A stretch of 64,000 bases of DNA from CACIAM-69d sp001698445. Lineage in GTDB: Bacteria; Cyanobacteriota; Cyanobacteriia; CACIAM-69d. Position numbers and translations under genes: made by a program. The stretch lies in NCBI RefSeq assembly GCF_043235035.1, contig NZ_JAZAQF010000006.1, positions 62,001-126,000 on the forward strand, in the 5' to 3' direction. Shown in pieces: positions 60,510 through 64,000 of the stretch; within the stretch, counting starts at the first letter, position 1, and the number at the start of each line of letters is the position of its first letter. The notes under the pieces were generated by a model. That model ran no database searches, had not been told where the DNA came from, and saw only the letters and a list, made by a program, of their open reading frames with translations.

Positions 60510-62186
60510 ATGACCGATCGAGCAATGCGAGCACCACGTTGGTTGGTTTGGGGATCGATTGGGCTAATCACCATTGGCTGCCTACTGCGATTTTCCGGTC
60601 TAGGCCATTTCCTGCCTTGGTATGACGAACTGGCGACATTGCAGCACATCGCCGTCCAATCGGAATTGGATCTCACCCAACTGTGGCAGGGGCGCGAACA
60701 GGTTTTGGCCGACCTATGGCACAGCCTATCGACAAAACCCCAAAAGACCACCTGGGATATGGTCACATCCCTCGCCACCCATGATGCCCATCACCCGCCC
60801 CTGTATTACCTGTTTGTGCGCGTCTGGGCCGACTGGTTTGGCAACACGATCGTCAGCCTCCGCACCGCCACGGCGATCATGGGGGTGATCCTGCTGGCCA
60901 GTGTTTTTTGGCTCCTGCGGCAACTGAGCCAGCGTCCCAGCCTGCCTTGGGTGGGCACGGTGTTGGTGGCCCTGTCTCCCTTGCAAATTCTCTATGCCCA
61001 GGAGGCAAGGGAATACGTGATCTGGCTGATTTTTTTTGTGCTGTCCAGCGGATTTTTAGCCCGATCGCTACGTCATTCCACTTGGCCCCACTGGCTGCTG
61101 TATGGGATTACCCTCACCCTGAACTGGTATAGCCATTTGCTGGGGGGATTCGTGCTGTTGGGCCATGGTCTTTGGGTTGGGGTTTGGCTGTGGCGATCGG
61201 GCGATCGAAACTGGCGACGGGCAATCCCTTGGGCGATCGCCGCCATTGGAACCCTGCTGGCCATTTCCCCTTGGATTTGGGTGCTTTATCGAGTCCAAAC
61301 CCAATCAGCCGCCTCCCTGGCCTGGCTCAGTCAGGCGGGGCCCCCAGGAATTCACCGTTGGGCAGCCCTGCGGGCCTTTGCCGCCACCCTGTGGGATAAC
61401 CAACCGAATCTTTGGGCTTCCTTCCCAACGGCGACCGATGTTCCCTGCCTGATGGTGACCCTGTGGATGATTGTGGCCTTGGTGGGATGTTGGCGATCGG
61501 GAGAACCCTTGCTCAAGGGGTTTGTTTTAGGTGCAGTGGCCCCGTTCCTCTTGCTGGTCTGGCTGCCTGCGATTGTGATGGATCGAACGATGGCTTCCAT
61601 CATTCGCTACCAGTTCCCCTTGCTTTTGGGAATGCAAGTGGTGTTGGCCAACTGGATTGTCACGACCTGTGAGCAAATCACCCCGAAGCCTGTCCAAGAA
61701 TGGCCCCAGCCCCTATCGTTCTATTTATTCCGCTGGCGCTGGATGCCTCACTGTTTTGCGGCGCTATTGGCGATTTTGCTGGTGGTTGCTAACCTAAACG
61801 CCGCTAGAGCACGCTCCTGGCAATTGTCCTGGTGGAGCAAGGGGGGAACCGTTTCTGTCGAAATCGCCAAAGCCCTGAAAGAAATTGATCGCCCCCTGTT
61901 GGTGATGACCGATATCCCTGGGTATTCCCTTTCTGCTTTGGCCTTGAGCCACGCCAGCGATCGCCTGAAATCTCGCGGTGTTACTGTTTGGCTGGCTCCC
62001 AGTTTTCAAGGCTTGAACTGGCCCGATCGCCCCAACACTTTTGTGTTTAGTCCATCCCCCGATCTCCGCCAGGCGATCGAGCAGCGGGGTCAGCGGTTGA
62101 TTCCCTTCGGAACTAGTTGGTGGAATTTGTGGCGATTGCAATCCGCCATGCCCGATCGCCCCGCGCCCGATCGTCCCTCAACTTAG
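60510..62186 (+). CDS. GT39-like membrane glycosyltransferase 1
   Basis: Polytopic protein of 558 residues of the dolichyl-phosphate-mannose mannosyltransferase (PMT/ArnT-like, GT39/GT83) type. Such enzymes use polyprenyl-phosphate sugars on the periplasmic side of the membrane. The first luminal loop has the catalytic-type acidic pair in LPWYDELATLQHI (~34-46), followed by DAHHPPLYYLFVRVWADWFG. About ten hydrophobic segments and LVALSPLQILYAQEAREYVIWL are typical. The C-terminal ~110 residues are periplasmic. ATG at 60510 is the third of three overlapping ATGs in a tandem repeat. A close paralogue follows after 130 bases. Confidence 0.82.
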   Translation: MTDRAMRAPRWLVWGSIGLITIGCLLRFSGLGHFLPWYDELATLQHIAVQSELDLTQLWQGREQVLADLWHSLSTKPQKTTWDMVTSLATHDAHHPPLYYLFVRVWADWFGNTIVSLRTATAIMGVILLASVFWLLRQLSQRPSLPWVGTVLVALSPLQILYAQEAREYVIWLIFFVLSSGFLARSLRHSTWPHWLLYGITLTLNWYSHLLGGFVLLGHGLWVGVWLWRSGDRNWRRAIPWAIAAIGTLLAISPWIWVLYRVQTQSAASLAWLSQAGPPGIHRWAALRAFAATLWDNQPNLWASFPTATDVPCLMVTLWMIVALVGCWRSGEPLLKGFVLGAVAPFLLLVWLPAIVMDRTMASIIRYQFPLLLGMQVVLANWIVTTCEQITPKPVQEWPQPLSFYLFRWRWMPHCFAALLAILLVVANLNAARARSWQLSWWSKGGTVSVEIAKALKEIDRPLLVMTDIPGYSLSALALSHASDRLKSRGVTVWLAPSFQGLNWPDRPNTFVFSPSPDLRQAIEQRGQRLIPFGTSWWNLWRLQSAMPDRPAPDRPST

Positions 62187-62316
62187 CCACCGCTGATCGC
62201 TTTTCTAGAGCGAACAACATGGATTTCTTGTGTAGATCTTTCGCACCGAACTGGCTCAAATTGGGCCCATGATTCATAGGCTATAACCAGAAAAATGGCG
62301 AAAGATTGACAAAAAC

Positions 62317-64000
62317 ATGGCTGATCCAAACGCACGAGCACCACGTTGGCTAGTTTGGGGGTCGATCGGACTAATCACCATTGGTTGCTTGCTGCGATTT
62401 TCTAATCTAGGACAGTTCCTCCCTTGGTACGACGAATTTTCGACCCTGCGGCATATTGCGAACCAGACGGATCCTGAACTCCTTCAACAATGGGGAGGCC
62501 GCGAGCAGGTCATGGCCGATCTCTGGCGCAGTCTTGCTGCAAAACCGGGCAAAACGGCTTGGGATACGGTTCAGTCTTTGGCTGCCGCCAATGCCCATCA
62601 CCCACCCCTCTATTACTTGCTAGCCCGAGGCTGGGCCCACTGGTTTGGGAACAACATTGTCAGCCTCCGCACGATGACGGCTCTGATGGGAGTTGCGTTG
62701 TTGCCCAGTGTGTTTTGGCTCTTACGCCAATTGAGCGATCGCCCTAGTTTGCCTTGGATTGGTACGGTGTTGGTGGCTCTGTCACCGCTACAAATTCTCT
62801 ATGCCCAAGAGGCGCGAGAATATGCCATTTGGCTGGTTTTTGTGGTGCTTTCCAGTGGATTTTTAGCCCGATCGCTGCGTAATTCTGCGCAAAAGTCTGC
62901 GCAAAAGTCTGCGCAAAAGTCCACTGGAGTTCACTGGTTGCTGTATGGCATCACCCTCACCCTCAATTGGTACAGCCACTTGCTTGGGGGGTTGGTGTTG
63001 CTGGGCCATGGCCTTTGGGTTGGGGTTTGGTGGTGGCGATCGGGCGATCGGCATTGGCGACGGGTTATCCCTTGGGCGATCGCGGTGAGTGGAACCCTTT
63101 TGGCCATGTCCCCTTGGCTATGGACACTGTTTCAAGTGCGAGAGGGGGCTGTGATATCTCTGGAGTGGTTGAATCAAACCTACCAACCCGGGATGCAGCG
63201 TTGGTCGGCCATGCGTGCGTTCGCGGCCACCCTGTGGGATAACCAGCCGAATATTTGGATCCCAACTTCCAGGGTTGTGGATCCAATTCGACTAGGGGTC
63301 TTGGTGTTGTCTGTGGGGGCGCTGGTGCATTGTGGGCGATCGAGCGAACCAATGGTTAAGCGATTTGTCTTTAGTACCATTGCCCCGTTTTTCCTGTTGC
63401 TTTGGTTGCCAGCCATCGTGATGGATCGCGCCATGGCGACTATCATTCGCTATCAATTGCCGCTGATCATTGGTGTTCAAGTGGCCTTAGCCGATTGGAT
63501 TGCCACGCTTTGCGATCGGATCCCTCCCAAGCCTGGTCAGGAATGGCCCCAACCCCAACCTTTGTGGTTCTATCTCTGCCGTTGGCGTTGGATGCCTCAA
63601 CTTGTTGCGAGTAGCTTGGCGATTTTGTTGGTCGTGGCTAACTTGAATGCGGCAAAAGCCCGCTCCTGGCAATTATTCTGGTGGAACAAGGGGGGGCCGG
63701 GTTGGGTGGAAGTTGCCAAGGCCTTGAAAGAGGTCGATCGCCCGTTAATCGTGATGACAGCGGTTCCTGGCTATTCTTCCTCGGCCCTGTCTTTGAGTTA
63801 TGCCAGCGATCGCCTGAAGGCTCGTAACATCACTTTTTGGTTAGCTCCCAGCATTCAAAACTTGAACTGGCCCGATCGCCCCAATACCTTTGTGCTTGTT
63901 CCTGGCAAGAAACTGCCCAACGCGATCGAGCAGCGGGGTCAGCGGTTGGTTCCCTTTGGGGCCAGTTGGTGGCATCTGTGGCGTTTGGAATCCTCAACCC
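62317..64000 (+). CDS. GT39-like membrane glycosyltransferase 2, open at window edge
   Basis: Paralogue of the preceding gene, with 561 codons visible and no stop before the window end. Comparison with copy 1 suggests that only a few residues are missing. Shared landmarks are ARAPRWLVWGSIGLITIGCLLRFS, LPWYDEFSTLRHI, AHHPPLYYLLARGW, LVALSPLQILYAQEAREYAIWL and LPAIVMDRAMATIIRYQ. A three-fold SAQK repeat (12-bp units, 62884-62919) has expanded the loop before the helix HWLLYGITLTLNWYSH, where copy 1 has only RHSTWP. Part of the leader (CTATAACCAGAAAA) is also shared with copy 1. The acceptor is unknown. Confidence 0.82.
   Translation, partial: MADPNARAPRWLVWGSIGLITIGCLLRFSNLGQFLPWYDEFSTLRHIANQTDPELLQQWGGREQVMADLWRSLAAKPGKTAWDTVQSLAAANAHHPPLYYLLARGWAHWFGNNIVSLRTMTALMGVALLPSVFWLLRQLSDRPSLPWIGTVLVALSPLQILYAQEAREYAIWLVFVVLSSGFLARSLRNSAQKSAQKSAQKSTGVHWLLYGITLTLNWYSHLLGGLVLLGHGLWVGVWWWRSGDRHWRRVIPWAIAVSGTLLAMSPWLWTLFQVREGAVISLEWLNQTYQPGMQRWSAMRAFAATLWDNQPNIWIPTSRVVDPIRLGVLVLSVGALVHCGRSSEPMVKRFVFSTIAPFFLLLWLPAIVMDRAMATIIRYQLPLIIGVQVALADWIATLCDRIPPKPGQEWPQPQPLWFYLCRWRWMPQLVASSLAILLVVANLNAAKARSWQLFWWNKGGPGWVEVAKALKEVDRPLIVMTAVPGYSSSALSLSYASDRLKARNITFWLAPSIQNLNWPDRPNTFVLVPGKKLPNAIEQRGQRLVPFGASWWHLWRLESST
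62884..62919 (+). repeat. In-frame 12-bp tandem repeat, three copies
   Basis: TCTGCGCAAAAG occurs three times perfectly inside GT39-like gene 2 and encodes Ser-Ala-Gln-Lys three times. The unit length keeps the frame. The paralogue at 60510 lacks it. Confidence 0.92.

Noticed and set aside
1..64000. tRNA, rRNA, tmRNA, CRISPR array, intact IS transposase or prophage
   Set aside because: No cloverleaf-like stretch ending in CCA or with a T-loop GTTC pattern, no ribosomal RNA signature, no regularly spaced repeats and no transposase, integrase or phage-structural protein was recognised when reading the gaps and ORFs.

Overview
The window comes from a cyanobacterium. It carries the chlorophyll-pathway Mg-chelatase subunit ChlI, a MGlcDG-synthase-type glycosyltransferase, TonB receptors with AMIN domains, a LabA-like NYN protein, a Zam-type RNB protein and several small proteins of cyanobacterial type. 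The octamer GCGATCGC and its fragment CGATCG (HIP1-type motif) recur throughout coding DNA. By eye the coding DNA is GC-rich and the longer gaps are AT-richer. I cannot name a genus. No rRNA, tRNA, CRISPR array, intact transposase or prophage was found.

Layout. 1-9 kb: glucokinase (cut by the window edge), chlI, a membrane protein with a repetitive N-terminus, a DUF6761-type protein, two GNAT acetyltransferases, a family-4 uracil-DNA glycosylase, a BioD-like/DRTGG protein and an EbsA-like protein. 9-17 kb: glycolipid synthase, modA-modB without modC, an MFS carrier, a GFA-fold protein, a GerMN-like protein, and tmk-holB with a small MITE-like element just in front. 17-24.5 kb: a large hybrid histidine kinase, fmt, an OmpA-domain protein and a pentapeptide-repeat membrane protein, all on the minus strand. 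25-31 kb: aspC, a large LptC-type lipoprotein with 31-residue repeats, a LabA-like protein and metG. 32-36 kb: a solute-binding lipoprotein of the NrtA/CmpA class followed by a Cache/HAMP histidine kinase, then an 820-base gene-free stretch. 36-39 kb: a TPR-GT61 glycosyltransferase and a short AraC regulator.

38-52 kb looks like a complete TonB-dependent, probably siderophore-iron, uptake locus. It holds a PchR-like AraC regulator, a candidate Fur box, exbB-exbD-tonB, three tandem paralogous TonB-dependent receptors, an RTX-like lipoprotein and a PepSY membrane protein. ExbB/ExbD/TonB would energise the receptors, and the PepSY protein may handle reduction or release of the ligand. The first ~215 residues of the three receptors, and the leaders of copies 2 and 3, are almost identical while the ligand-binding parts diverge.

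52-64 kb: an AI-2E/PerM-type permease, an isochorismatase-fold hydrolase whose stop codon lies in a second MITE-like element, a PAS histidine kinase, an alpha-carbonic anhydrase next to a Zam-type RNB protein whose catalytic aspartate cluster is not intact, a conserved hypothetical protein and two tandem GT39-like membrane glycosyltransferases (the second reaches the window edge).

A pattern across the window is the abundance of short tandem duplications, 11-18 bp units in 2-4 copies. Each locus has its own unit sequence. Most lie in gaps, and several touch start or stop codons.
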